In this document: in pieces, positions 54,529 to 63,169 of the stretch | Layout of the letters: each line of letters opens with the position of its first letter | Position numbering within the stretch: position 1 is the stretch's first letter | DNA from: Emticicia sp. CRIBPO | Lineage (GTDB): Bacteria; Bacteroidota; Bacteroidia; Cytophagales; Spirosomataceae | DNA length: 64,000 nt | Direction of reading: 5' to 3' | Assembly: GCF_009905725.1 (NCBI RefSeq) | Contig: NZ_JAAAKV010000005.1 | Coordinates: forward strand, 310,001-374,000 | Translations under genes and position numbers: made by a program | Notes under the pieces: generated by a model | Databases searched by the model: none | Told to the model about the DNA's origin: nothing | What the model saw: the letters and a program-made list of their open reading frames with translations, nothing else

Positions 54529-55101
54529 ATGAAAAATCATTTGATACTCCTTTTTTTCTTATCAATACAGATTTCAAATGCACAGCGGTTTGACAAAAAA
54601 GCCTTTGATAAAAAGTATGAACTGAAAAGTGATGTGGCTTATGTCATCAACGGTGTGCTTTATCAACCCAGAGAAAGGGTCAGGATAGACTCAGCCCTGG
54701 GGTCTTATCCTATTGAACACTTGGTGGAGGTCAGTAAGGTAAGCGGGATGAACGGGTATAAGAACAACGAGCTCGTGATCATTTCATTTGCCTATAAACA
54801 ATCAGCCAGGCAAATTTCTAAAGCACTGGAAGACATCAAAGGCAAGTTTTCTGATCGGTACGCAGGCTCTGAATTGCCCGCTTCTGCTTATCTTAAAAAC
54901 CCTGTTTTGTGGATTGACAATGAAAATATACCCCAGGTTAAAGCCCGGCAGGCCATAGAAAAACTAAAGCCCGATGAGATTTATTTTATCGATTATAAGA
55001 AAGACCAGATCAGTGCAGCCCGTTACGGACAAAACGCGAAGAATGGCCTGGTGAGGGTATGGACAAGTAAAAGCGGAAACAAAGAGTTGTTAAACGAATA
55101 A
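54529..55101 (+). CDS. Secreted protein of unknown function
   Basis: The GTG at 54484 is in frame, but the ATG at 54529 starts a clean signal peptide (HLILLFFLSIQISNAQ), giving 190 residues. The mature part has a repeated pattern around AYVINGVLYQP and PVLWIDNENIPQ, and a later DEIYFIDYKKDQISAARYG, which recalls TonB-plug-like or hypothetical Bacteroidota secreted proteins. No family could be named. Confidence 0.7.
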   Translation: MKNHLILLFFLSIQISNAQRFDKKAFDKKYELKSDVAYVINGVLYQPRERVRIDSALGSYPIEHLVEVSKVSGMNGYKNNELVIISFAYKQSARQISKALEDIKGKFSDRYAGSELPASAYLKNPVLWIDNENIPQVKARQAIEKLKPDEIYFIDYKKDQISAARYGQNAKNGLVRVWTSKSGNKELLNE

Positions 55102-55222
55102 ACACTTCCGGTTTATTTACATTAACCGGAGGCTTTTAATCGATATTTATTCATCTGTTGTCATTTTTGTTTTAACTTTCGAATATATCGGAGCCGGGTC
55201 CGGTTACTTTCTCTGCAAAAGT

Positions 55223-55642
55223 ATGAAAGCCAAAACGTCATTCGCCATTGATCAGATCATTTCAAATCCTCAGAAAGTCTTCTTAACAGACAGTTTGGGG
55301 GCAGCACTGACTTCGTTTCTTTTAAGCATGATTCTTTCCAGGTTTGAAAATGAGTTCGGGATGCCGAAGGCAGTCCTTTTTAATTTATCCCTGGTGGCCG
55401 GTATTTATGCTGTTTATTCTATCTGTTGCTGTTTTTTTGTGCAGGGCAATTGGCGTCTTTTCCTGAGGATAATCGTGATTGCCAACCTCTTATACGCATG
55501 CTCCACCGTGGGGCTGGTCATTTACTTTTACAAGAGCCTGACGGTTTTGGGTATAACTTATTTTCTGCTTGAACTCCTGGTGATAGGGATTCTGATCTCT
55601 GTGGAAATGAAAGCTCTTTCTTATGGTCAGGATAAGGGGTAA
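55223..55642 (+). CDS. Small four-helix membrane protein
   Basis: The 139-residue protein has about four hydrophobic segments (LGAALTSFLLSMILS, AVLFNLSLVAGIYAVYSICCCFF, FLRIIVIANLLYACSTVGLVIYF, LGITYFLLELLVIGILI). A short cytoplasmic start precedes them. No conserved catalytic motif. Function unknown. Confidence 0.7.
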   Translation: MKAKTSFAIDQIISNPQKVFLTDSLGAALTSFLLSMILSRFENEFGMPKAVLFNLSLVAGIYAVYSICCCFFVQGNWRLFLRIIVIANLLYACSTVGLVIYFYKSLTVLGITYFLLELLVIGILISVEMKALSYGQDKG

Positions 55643-55825
55643 AGTTCTCCACGGAAGCACATTTTTTCTGGCTTCCATTCCGGCAAATAAGTTTTGTAAT
55701 TCTGAGACAATTACTGTATTTTTAGTTTCTATAAAAACGGAATTGTTTATGAGATGAGTGAGCTCGTTCAGCAATTCCCGGCCCAGAGTAAAAATTTGTC
55801 AAGTACATAGGTTTTCCTTTGTAAA

Positions 55826-57025
55826 ATGCAATTCCCTGACATTCTTATTTTATCCGGAATCATCTGTGGTTTCGTTACCAGTATTATTTTAATTATCACG
55901 GCAAAAAATGTCAATAACCGTTTAATCGGGCTATCATTTTTTACGCTTTGGTGGCAGGCTTTGTTTTATTTGCTTACAGCTACATTTCTTATCTACAAGG
56001 TTCCTTATCTCTATCGTGTGGGTGCCCCTTTTTATTATCTGATCCCTGCGTTAAACTATCTGTATGTCAGGAATATCTTACACAAACAAAAGACCCTTTC
56101 CGGCTATGACTACTGGCATTTTCTCCCGTTCATGCTCTCTGTCGTTGATCTGATGCCTTACTATTTATCAGATACCTCCGTTAAGCTGGCGTTTGTCGAT
56201 GCCGTCATGAAAGATGTCAACAACTGCTATCTAATGAAAACCGGTTTTTTGCCCAGTTATCTGCATTTCCTGATAAGGCCGGTACAGGGGATTATCTACT
56301 CTGTTTTTCAGATCCTTCTGATTTATAAAGCCATTAAAGCCGGTGGTATAAGAATAATCTGGCCGGGCTATACCTGGTTAATTTTACTGACCCTGTTTTT
56401 TATGATCCTTCACTCAGGGATGCTGGTCAGTGCGGTCACGATCTATTATAACCAGGGGATCGGGAAGCCATTCTTTGAATTGCTGGCATTACCCAAAATC
56501 TACATCAGCGTCACATTTTTATGTGTTTGCCTGTGTTTATTCTTTTTTCCTAAGATTTTGTACAATTTGGCTCCTGTAGAAACCTCAGAGCCCGGCGATG
56601 CTAAGGTGATCAGCGATGCGACTCTGTCTTCAGATCTTCCTAACCGGGCAAAGCTTAAAGTCCCGCTATCTGATGACAAAGTAGATGAATATATCGAACG
56701 CATAGAGACGCTGATGGAAGAATCACAATGTTTTACCCGAGACCTCACCCTGAACGGTATGGCTGATTTACTGGATATCAACCACCGTTATCTGTCTTAT
56801 ATCCTGAATAATCATTATGAGTCGAGCTTTCCTGACTTTATTAACGGGTACCGGATACGGTACATTCTTAAGCGTATTAATGCCGGAGATTTCAAAACAC
56901 TTAAATTAGAGGCCATTGCCAATGATGCCGGTTTTACTTCACGCACGACCTTTCATAATGCTTTCAAAAAACACATCGGCTCCAATCCTTCGCAATATAT
57001 CAGGAAGCATGTGCCAGCTAACTGA
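55826..57025 (+). CDS. AraC-type regulator with membrane-spanning N-terminal domain
   Basis: At 399 residues it has roughly seven transmembrane segments in the first 250 residues, a linker, and a C-terminal AraC domain (LTLNGMADLLDINHRYLSYILNNHYESSFPDFINGYRI, then LEAIANDAGFTSRTTFHNAFKKHIGSNPSQYIR). Such Bacteroidota proteins are thought to sense membrane or extracellular cues and act directly on DNA. Target genes are unknown. Confidence 0.85.
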   Translation: MQFPDILILSGIICGFVTSIILIITAKNVNNRLIGLSFFTLWWQALFYLLTATFLIYKVPYLYRVGAPFYYLIPALNYLYVRNILHKQKTLSGYDYWHFLPFMLSVVDLMPYYLSDTSVKLAFVDAVMKDVNNCYLMKTGFLPSYLHFLIRPVQGIIYSVFQILLIYKAIKAGGIRIIWPGYTWLILLTLFFMILHSGMLVSAVTIYYNQGIGKPFFELLALPKIYISVTFLCVCLCLFFFPKILYNLAPVETSEPGDAKVISDATLSSDLPNRAKLKVPLSDDKVDEYIERIETLMEESQCFTRDLTLNGMADLLDINHRYLSYILNNHYESSFPDFINGYRIRYILKRINAGDFKTLKLEAIANDAGFTSRTTFHNAFKKHIGSNPSQYIRKHVPAN

Positions 57026-57053
57026 ACACTTCCTTATTCAATGCCCGTCGGGT

Positions 57054-57098
57054 ATGTTCCGTTTTCAGTAAACGGAACATGAACTATTATTTTTTTTA
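57054..57098 (+). terminator. Rho-independent terminator after the membrane AraC gene
   Basis: ATGTTCCGTTT (57054-57064) pairs with AAACGGAACAT (57070-57080), followed by GAACTATTATTTTTTTTAC. Confidence 0.75.
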
Positions 57099-57201
57099 CG
57101 CCCGTCTTGATTCCTTTGCCATCGCAAATACGAAGCGGATAGTTTAAAACCGGATAACTACCAACGCTGTATTTTGCAGTAACCCTTAAACCCAAATTAT
57201 T

Positions 57202-57786
57202 ATGGCAATTGGTAAATTATCAAAATCGCTCTACCTGAGCTCTCTTCCAGAAAACTGTACTTTTAACGTTACCCGTTTTGAAATTGAACGCCGGGACGAC
57301 TGGTACTCCTATCTAGAAGGGGCCTCGTCAAGGAAAGCTCCTTATGAAGTTACACCCCGCACACAGGACGGCAGAGGGGGTGTTGTTGGTCATTCTATCC
57401 TGTCAACGACCTCTGTAACCGACAGAGGAACAGGAGCTTCGTGCACCCTGCATTTTGCTGTGACGTGTAAGATTGAAGGAAAAACAATTGAGAAGAGCGG
57501 CTATTTTAAATTCTCTTCAACCAACTGGCCCTTTTTCGGTCGACCTGATTATTGTCTGGGCTTGTTCGGGTTTGACGGAGAGCCCGTCAGAGAGTTAACA
57601 AGTCAGACACCGACTCTGGTCAGTCCTGACCCGTACTACATGAGTATTGCCATAAAAGACAATAAACTCTATTTGATAGCCAGTATTGAAGATAACTTAT
57701 CTACTACTGTGATATCTAATGTTGTCGGTGGAATACTTTATGCACATACCAAGGCCCTTACCTGGGCAGTAGGTCTGATTTTTTAA
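57202..57786 (+). CDS. Cytoplasmic protein of unknown function
   Basis: The 194-residue protein has no signal peptide or transmembrane helix. Beta-rich segments dominate (CTLHFAVTCKIEGKTIEKSGYFKFSS, then YYMSIAIKDNKLYLIASIEDN) and Cys residues are few. It is not recognised. It stands alone between two terminator-like hairpins, so it has its own transcription. Confidence 0.7.
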   Translation: MAIGKLSKSLYLSSLPENCTFNVTRFEIERRDDWYSYLEGASSRKAPYEVTPRTQDGRGGVVGHSILSTTSVTDRGTGASCTLHFAVTCKIEGKTIEKSGYFKFSSTNWPFFGRPDYCLGLFGFDGEPVRELTSQTPTLVSPDPYYMSIAIKDNKLYLIASIEDNLSTTVISNVVGGILYAHTKALTWAVGLIF

Positions 57787-57800
57787 CATCTTTAAAAACA

Positions 57801-57840
57801 TGCTGGAGCCGGGAGGAGATGTTCTTCCCGGCTTCAGCAT
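57801..57840 (+). terminator. Hairpin after the unknown protein
   Basis: TGCTGGAGCCGGGA (57801-57814) pairs with TCCCGGCTTCAGCA (57826-57839), with only a short T tail. Confidence 0.55.
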
Positions 57841-57958
57841 TTAACAAGCAAACTCACCGCGTCTGATCTGCATCTTATAATAAGCCTCCAGGTTACTTTT
57901 AATCTCTTTTTGTTTTAGCTATATTTGAACAGGTGGTAGTTTTAAAAACAGCGAGACA

Positions 57959-58417
57959 ATGGATAACCCGGCAGAAAACCCGAATGTAAAGCAGGCCGTT
58001 CCGTTTTTTATGGTGACCGATATGGCGAGGTCTCTTCACTTTTATCTGAGCGGCCTCGGTTTTGAACTCAAAATCAAATGGGAACCTGAGGGTACTATTG
58101 AGTGGTGCTGGCTTCAGCTCGGAGAAGCCTCGCTGATGTTGCAGGAATACAGGAATAATGTCCCGGCAGAAAAACGTGGTGTGGGCGTCAGTATTGTCTT
58201 TATGTGTAATGACGCCCTAAAAATCTACCGGGATATTTTGGAAAGAGGTTTGGTTCCGAAAGAACCCTTTGTCGGCAACAACCTCTGGGTAACGGAAATA
58301 AGCGATCCTGACGGTTATCATCTCTTTTTCGAAAGTCCTGCTAATGTTCCGGAAGAAACGAGGTATTCTGAGTGGATCAAAACCAATGGTCCGGAAGCAC
58401 CAGGAACAGCTCCATAG
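57959..58417 (+). CDS. VOC-family (glyoxalase/bleomycin-resistance-like) protein
   Basis: The 152-residue protein has one VOC fold unit (PFFMVTDMARSLHFYLSGLGFELKIKW, later WVTEISDPDGYHLFFESP), with the DPDGY(H)LFFE metal-site end. Such proteins bind metals and act as glyoxalases, dioxygenases or drug-binding proteins. It is 15 bp upstream of a Crp/Fnr gene in the same direction, so the two are likely one operon. Confidence 0.85.
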   Translation: MDNPAENPNVKQAVPFFMVTDMARSLHFYLSGLGFELKIKWEPEGTIEWCWLQLGEASLMLQEYRNNVPAEKRGVGVSIVFMCNDALKIYRDILERGLVPKEPFVGNNLWVTEISDPDGYHLFFESPANVPEETRYSEWIKTNGPEAPGTAP

Positions 58418-58432
58418 TAATCAACAGCTAAA

Positions 58433-59002
58433 ATGACAGACTTTTCAGAAATAAAGAAATCGTTATTAAAACTATATCCTTTTTCGGAGGAGCAGCTTGG
58501 GCAGTTTACAGGCCGGCTCATTTATAAAAAACTTAAAAAAAAGGACTTTCTTTTGACTCCGACGCAGGTTTCTTCCGGAATGGCCTTTGTTTTGAGCGGC
58601 AGTTTCCGGATGTGCACCGAAACCGAAAACAGTGTACTGACCATCAAGTTTTTTACTGAAAACCAATGGGTGGCTGACCTGGAAAGCCTGCTGATACAAC
58701 AGCCTTCTAAAAATTACATTGAAGCTCTTGAGCATTCAGAAATTGCTTTTATGGCACTCAAAGACCTCCATTTTCTGATGGACTTGCACCCCTCTTTCCG
58801 GATGTTGAATGCTCTGATGGCTAATCTGACAATTTCGGCTACCCACATCGCCACGATTAATACAAAAAGCCCTGACGAAAGATATACAGAACTTCTCCGG
58901 AAACATCCTGAATGGATCAACCGCTTTCCACAAATGCAGATTGCCTCTTACCTGGGAATGACCCCTGAAACGCTCAGCAGGGTACGGGCCAGGCTCATCT
59001 GA
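58433..59002 (+). CDS. Crp/Fnr-family transcriptional regulator
   Basis: At 189 residues it has a cNMP-binding-like barrel (FLLTPTQVSSGMAFVLSGSFRMCTE) and a C-terminal HTH with the typical Bacteroidota recognition segment MQIASYLGMTPETLSRVR. It is a second Crp-like protein in the window, related in layout to the one at 7.6 kb but clearly different in sequence. It is coupled to a VOC gene. Confidence 0.9.
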   Translation: MTDFSEIKKSLLKLYPFSEEQLGQFTGRLIYKKLKKKDFLLTPTQVSSGMAFVLSGSFRMCTETENSVLTIKFFTENQWVADLESLLIQQPSKNYIEALEHSEIAFMALKDLHFLMDLHPSFRMLNALMANLTISATHIATINTKSPDERYTELLRKHPEWINRFPQMQIASYLGMTPETLSRVRARLI

Positions 59003-59066
59003 TTTCTTGATTGCAATCAATTTTATTTCTCAGGATTACCACCAACTTTGTGCAAATAAAATTTAA

Positions 59067-59429
59067 ATGCAAATGCTGACAGACATTCATCCGAAATTAC
59101 CCATGCGTAACAAGGCCGTTACAAGGGACTATTATTTAAACAAGCTGGGTTTCAGCGAATTTGGAAGTGCAGATTACGAAGGCTACCTGATGATACAGAA
59201 AGACCACATCCAGATCCACTTTTTTGAATTTAAAGACCTTGATCCCAAAGAGAATTACGGACAGGTGTATATCAGAACTGACGATATCGAAAAATATTAC
59301 CGCTTGTTGCAGGAAACCGGAACCCAGATACATCCCAACGGACATCTTAAGCTGAAAGCCTGGGGACAAATGGAGTTTGCCCTGCTTGACCCTGATAATA
59401 ACCTGCTGACTTTCGGGCAGAGTATATAA
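59067..59429 (+). CDS. VOC-family bleomycin-resistance-like protein
   Basis: The 120-residue protein has the VOC pattern LPMRNKAVTRDYYLNKLGF at the start and GQMEFALLDPDNNLLTFGQ at the end, with the metal-binding His and Glu in HIQIHFFEFKD and nearby. This size and layout match BRP/glyoxalase single-unit proteins that bind hydrophobic or antibiotic ligands as dimers. ATG at 59073 is a possible alternative start. The substrate is unknown. Confidence 0.85.
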   Translation: MQMLTDIHPKLPMRNKAVTRDYYLNKLGFSEFGSADYEGYLMIQKDHIQIHFFEFKDLDPKENYGQVYIRTDDIEKYYRLLQETGTQIHPNGHLKLKAWGQMEFALLDPDNNLLTFGQSI

Positions 59430-59512
59430 TGTTGATATTTAAACACTGTTTCCGTGATGTCGGACAGTCTGTTTTGAAAATTGAAATATTTTTGAAAAAA
59501 GATTATTATTTA

Positions 59513-59542
59513 TTGTTTTTCGATAAATAATTATTATGTTTG
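59513..59542 (+). promoter_or_regulatory. Promoter of the DUF2975-HTH pair
   Basis: TTG at 59513-59515, a 19-bp spacer and TATGTTTG at 59535-59542, 28 bp before the ATG. Confidence 0.7.
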
Positions 59543-59570
59543 CATCATCAATTTAAAAAAATAAACAATC

Positions 59571-60128
59571 ATGGAGATTAAAATCACCACAAAACACATA
59601 CTACTGGTATTGTATATCCTTTCCTGGATCATCTTCGTAGGGGTAAGCATCCAGGCCGGCGGCTCTATCGTCGCAGCTGTTTTTGCCCTCGCAAAACCTG
59701 AGTTTGTTAAAAACCTCTGGCTTTGGAGTCAGGTCGATCTTTCCGCCCTTTATGCTTTCGACCAGACCCAGTTCTTTGTCATTCTTGTGATGATGAGCAT
59801 CGTTTCCGTGCTGAAAGCCATCATGTTCTATCTCATCATCAAAGTCCTGCATGACAGGAAAATCAGCATAGCCCAGCCTTTCAGCAACACCCTCCGCAGC
59901 TTTATCCTTAATCTGTCGTTTCTTTCCTTTTTAATAGGTATATTTTGTGCCTGGGCAGTCAGCTATGCAGACGGGATCGTTAAGCAAGGCGTTGAGATGC
60001 CCATGATACAATATTTACACCTCGAAGGAGCCGACGTGTGGCTGTTTATGTCCGTCATACTTTTTGCCATAGCCCACATCATTAAAAGAGGGATTGAAAT
60101 TCAAAATGAAAACGAATTAACCATATAA
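59571..60128 (+). CDS. DUF2975 membrane protein
   Basis: The 185-residue protein has four membrane segments (ILLVLYILSWIIFVGVSI, FFVILVMMSIVSVLKAIMFYLII, SFILNLSFLSFLIGIFCAWAV, VWLFMSVILFAIAHII), matching DUF2975. Such genes are usually paired with a small HTH regulator, as here 3 bp downstream, suggesting a membrane-linked regulatory pair. The role is unknown. Confidence 0.85.
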   Translation: MEIKITTKHILLVLYILSWIIFVGVSIQAGGSIVAAVFALAKPEFVKNLWLWSQVDLSALYAFDQTQFFVILVMMSIVSVLKAIMFYLIIKVLHDRKISIAQPFSNTLRSFILNLSFLSFLIGIFCAWAVSYADGIVKQGVEMPMIQYLHLEGADVWLFMSVILFAIAHIIKRGIEIQNENELTI

Positions 60129-60131
60129 CTT

Positions 60132-60338
60132 ATGCCGATAATAGTCAACCTTGATGTGATGATGGCCAAACGGAAGATGTCGCTCAACGAACTCTCCGAG
60201 AAAGTCGATCTGACGTTGTCCAACCTCTCCATCTTAAAAACCGGGAAAGCCAAAGCCGTTCGTTTCAGTACACTGGAGGCTATATGCAAGGTGCTGGACT
60301 GTCAGCCCGGAGATATCCTCGAGTTCAGGGACGAATAA
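60132..60338 (+). CDS. Small XRE-type HTH regulator (YozG-like)
   Basis: The 68-residue protein is a single Cro/CI-type HTH domain (NLDVMMAKRKMSLNELSEKVDLTLSNLSILKTGKAKAVRFSTLEAICKVLDCQPGDILEF). It is 3 bp after the DUF2975 gene, so it belongs to the same transcript and probably regulates it. Confidence 0.9.
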   Translation: MPIIVNLDVMMAKRKMSLNELSEKVDLTLSNLSILKTGKAKAVRFSTLEAICKVLDCQPGDILEFRDE

Positions 60339-60472
60339 GTCAGCTGTCCAACGTCTTGGACGTACGGACGGGAACGCCCAGTTGGCGACTGCTGGTCTTT
60401 GACCGGTGAGGAGGACATTTCCTTCAGATTCATCCATAGAAAAAATCCTGCATTCTTTCGATCCTAAAAACA

Positions 60473-60506
60473 AAACAGTGCCCCGGACTAACCGGAGACA
60501 CTGTTT
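60473..60506 (-). terminator. Terminator of the minus-strand lipoprotein gene
   Basis: AAACAGTG (60473-60480) pairs with CACTGTTT (60499-60506) with an inner CCGG/CCGG pairing. On the minus strand it is followed by a T-rich tract. Confidence 0.75.
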
Positions 60507-60523
60507 GAGCGGCTGAATAATGA

Positions 60524-61021
60524 TCAGTATAAAGGCAGTACCGACTGTTCTGTCAGGTTAAGACCTTTCATCACACTGTCAAGATTGTTTTTGTCAAGGC
60601 CTTTGGCAAACTTACCCGGTACAATCACGACCCTGAAAGTCTTGCCTACTCTCCACGTGCTGTTCAGTTTCAGACGGTCGAAGTTCGCGTCCATAAAAAT
60701 GCTGAAGTCAGATCTTGTGAAGTCGAAATTGTATTGCATCACCCCTTCGTTGAAAGTGTATATCTGTGGAAGAGGTTTCCAGATATCCGCCCCGTTTTTG
60801 TCTGTTCCTGAGAACTCATACACCAGCAATACATCAGATTCAAAAATGACCGGCTTCAGATCATAGAAACTACGGAAATTATTGGCTGTCGTAAAATCAG
60901 CCTTTACTTCAAAAACCTCGGCAAGAAGTTCGTTGGTAACAGGGGCAGGGGTATCATTTATAGTACATGATTGAAATAAACCTGTAGTAATTAATAATCC
61001 GAGGAGCATTAGCTTTTTCAT
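60524..61021 (-). CDS. Lipoprotein of unknown function
   Basis: The 165-residue protein begins with a lipoprotein signal (KLMLLGLLITTGLFQSC, lipobox Cys19). The rest is soluble with beta-strand character (FESDVLLVYEFSG, TFRVVIVPGKFAKGL). No family is recognised. It is divergent from the dihydrofolate-reductase-like gene. Confidence 0.78.
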   Translation of the reverse strand: MKKLMLLGLLITTGLFQSCTINDTPAPVTNELLAEVFEVKADFTTANNFRSFYDLKPVIFESDVLLVYEFSGTDKNGADIWKPLPQIYTFNEGVMQYNFDFTRSDFSIFMDANFDRLKLNSTWRVGKTFRVVIVPGKFAKGLDKNNLDSVMKGLNLTEQSVLPLY

Positions 61022-61166
61022 AACTGTAAGTATTTATTATTTTAATGTGATTTACCAATTAGATGCACTTCCCGGCGTTTTGGTTTGCTCATGAAAGCAA
61101 TATAAAATCAAAAAAAATGTAACAGGCTGGTTTTCAATGTTAAGGAAAATGTTAACGGAGTTTTTA

Positions 61167-61174
61167 TATATTTG
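61167..61174 (+). promoter_or_regulatory. -7 element of the RibD/DHFR-like operon
   Basis: TATATTTG, 34 bp before the ATG at 61209. No convincing -33 TTTG at the expected spacing. Confidence 0.45.
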
Positions 61175-61208
61175 TGCACAATGATCAACCTTTTGAAAAG
61201 TAGCAAAA

Positions 61209-61769
61209 ATGAGCTTTAAACTGACCATACACATGGTTTCGAGTCTAGACGGCCTCATCGCCAAAAAAGACAACAGCGTTTCGTGGTTTGAAACGCCCGA
61301 TCACTATGAAAACGGCATCACGGAAGAAAATGCCGAGGCTTTTATGAAGACCATCGATTGCTTTGTGATGGGGTCAAAAACTTATGAACACGCCCTGGAA
61401 CTGTCAAAGGACTACGGCTGGGCTTACGGCGATACGCCGACCGTTGTGGTGAGTCATCGTAACCTGCCCGTTGAAAGGAATAATATCGAATTATATGCGG
61501 GCGAGCTGCATAAACTGGTGGAGGAACACCTGAAACCTCGCTATAAGAATGTATGGTTGGTGGGTGGGGCTGAGCTTGCCGGAGATTTTATGCGTCTGAA
61601 ACTCGCTGATGAAATAAGGTTGTCTGTCATACCTATTATACTGGGAGAGGGCATTCCTTTTTTCAAAGATACCGTGCCGGAGCAAACCCTTCACCTGAGA
61701 AACGTATCGGGCTACAAGACGGGGATCGTCGAGATGTGGTATGAAATTAAGAAAGGGGAAGCATCATGA
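61209..61769 (+). CDS. Dihydrofolate reductase/RibD C-terminal-like protein
   Basis: The 186-residue protein has the RibD_C/DHFR fold pattern: TIHMVSSLDGLIAKKDNSVSWFE, then DCFVMGSKTYEHAL, TVVVSHRNLP and NVWLVGGAELAGDFMRLKLADEIRLSVIPIILGEGIPFF. It should bind NADPH. The substrate is unknown. Its stop overlaps the next ATG as ATGA, so it is coupled to the phosphotransferase. Confidence 0.88.
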   Translation: MSFKLTIHMVSSLDGLIAKKDNSVSWFETPDHYENGITEENAEAFMKTIDCFVMGSKTYEHALELSKDYGWAYGDTPTVVVSHRNLPVERNNIELYAGELHKLVEEHLKPRYKNVWLVGGAELAGDFMRLKLADEIRLSVIPIILGEGIPFFKDTVPEQTLHLRNVSGYKTGIVEMWYEIKKGEAS

Positions 61770-62665
61770 CACCCCCGCAATACCTGCTCGATCTTATTGA
61801 AGAGACTTTCAACACCAAAACAAAGGATTGGAGACAACCCGATTGCGGATTGTCTGCGGCACATCGTTACTCGGTGCAGCTGAAAGGCGGCGATAAAGTT
61901 TTTGTCAAAGCAGCCACTGATGCGGCTACAGAATTCTGGCTGCGAAATGAGCACCTGGCATTATCGTCTATCCGCGGAAAATTTATGCCGGAAGTTATTT
62001 CCTGGATAGACCAACCCGGCATTTACCCGGTCCTGATCACTCAGGACTTAAGTGATGCTTACTGGCCGGCAAGCCATGCAGGTGTAAGCTGGAGAACCGG
62101 TGATTTCGGGCGGCTGATGGAGGGCCTTGAGGAACTCCGGGATATTGAAGACGTTCACTTACTCCCAGCGATGACCAACGAAGAACATGCCGCCTGGCCT
62201 GCTATTGCTGAAAACCCTGAGACTTTGTTACAACTGAATTTTTGTACAGAGAAATGGTTTAATCACGCCATCACACACCTGATCGAAGCTGAAAAGAAAT
62301 ATGACAGAACGGGCAACAGTCTGGTACATGGCGATGTAAGAAGCGATAATATTTGCTTTGCCGGTTCACAGATGATATTGGTAGACTGGAGTCATACCGC
62401 CCGAGGTCATGCTCAATACGACGTCGCGAATCTTCTGCCAACACTTCACCTGGAGGGCGGGCCGGAACCATTTGAGCTGATGCCTGATGGAGCTGGTGCC
62501 GCTTCATTTTTATGTGGCGGCTTGATTCAACGTTTGAATGATGATAATGAAATGCCGGAGTGGCTGAAGAAAGTCTTCAGGAGACTCATCACCATTGAAC
62601 TGGAGTGGGCCGCAAAAAGCCTGCATATCGATAAACCTGACGGGGCTCACTGGCGATCGATCTGA
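61766..62665 (+). CDS. Aminoglycoside phosphotransferase-like kinase (APH fold)
   Basis: The 299-residue kinase-like protein has the Brenner-type motif LVHGDVRSDNICFAG (catalytic Asp and Asn) and the metal-binding Asp in LVDWSHTARG. The family phosphorylates aminoglycosides, homoserine, choline and other small molecules; the substrate is not predictable here. It overlaps the DHFR-like gene by 4 bp (ATGA), a common drug/metabolite-modifying pair context in accessory regions. Confidence 0.85.
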   Translation: MTPPQYLLDLIEETFNTKTKDWRQPDCGLSAAHRYSVQLKGGDKVFVKAATDAATEFWLRNEHLALSSIRGKFMPEVISWIDQPGIYPVLITQDLSDAYWPASHAGVSWRTGDFGRLMEGLEELRDIEDVHLLPAMTNEEHAAWPAIAENPETLLQLNFCTEKWFNHAITHLIEAEKKYDRTGNSLVHGDVRSDNICFAGSQMILVDWSHTARGHAQYDVANLLPTLHLEGGPEPFELMPDGAGAASFLCGGLIQRLNDDNEMPEWLKKVFRRLITIELEWAAKSLHIDKPDGAHWRSI

Positions 62666-62682
62666 CCAGGAGCATCCGTTCT

Positions 62683-62892
62683 TCAGTTTACCGCTTTCTT
62701 CATAAAATAGCTCTGAACGCGGGAGCCGATAAAGCCACAAAGGACACCGTTTAGTACAGACGCAATGACGACAATACCCGGAGCAAGCTCATCAGACGGA
62801 GCAGTGTTGTCAAGAATGATTAATTTGAACATCAGAAGAAAGCCTGCCACGCCTGCGACAAAACCACCGATTTTACCTGTCTTGTTTTTCAT
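62683..62892 (-). CDS. Small two-helix membrane protein
   Basis: The 69-residue protein has two hydrophobic segments (GGFVAGVAGFLLMFKLIIL and IVVIASVLNGVLCGFIGSRV) joined by an Asp/Glu-rich loop. It is convergent with the phosphotransferase gene. Function unknown. Confidence 0.65.
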   Translation of the reverse strand: MKNKTGKIGGFVAGVAGFLLMFKLIILDNTAPSDELAPGIVVIASVLNGVLCGFIGSRVQSYFMKKAVN

Positions 62893-63108
62893 AATTGATA
62901 ATGATTTAAAGATTGAGACACAAACATATTAAAAGTACTTTGAAACACAAAGTTAATTATAAATTTATTTTCATTGAGAAACATCACTGTCGGAGAGAGG
63001 GTTAGCATGATTTGTTAATAACTAAGGATGCTGAAGAACAGGAAGTGATTGTTGATCTTTATAGACATGAAAAGAATAGCTTTATTGCCCCGAATTCTAT
63101 TTCTTAAC

Positions 63109-63139
63109 TTTTGTATTTCTGCCAACTTTTGTACTTTCG
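63109..63139 (+). promoter_or_regulatory. Promoter of the DUF3667 gene
   Basis: TTTG at 63109-63112, a 19-bp spacer and TACTTTCG (63132-63139), one base off the consensus, 30 bp before the ATG. Nothing else was seen at 62893-63108. Confidence 0.6.
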
Positions 63140-63169
63140 CATGCCAAATGATGATAAAAAACCAGTTCA

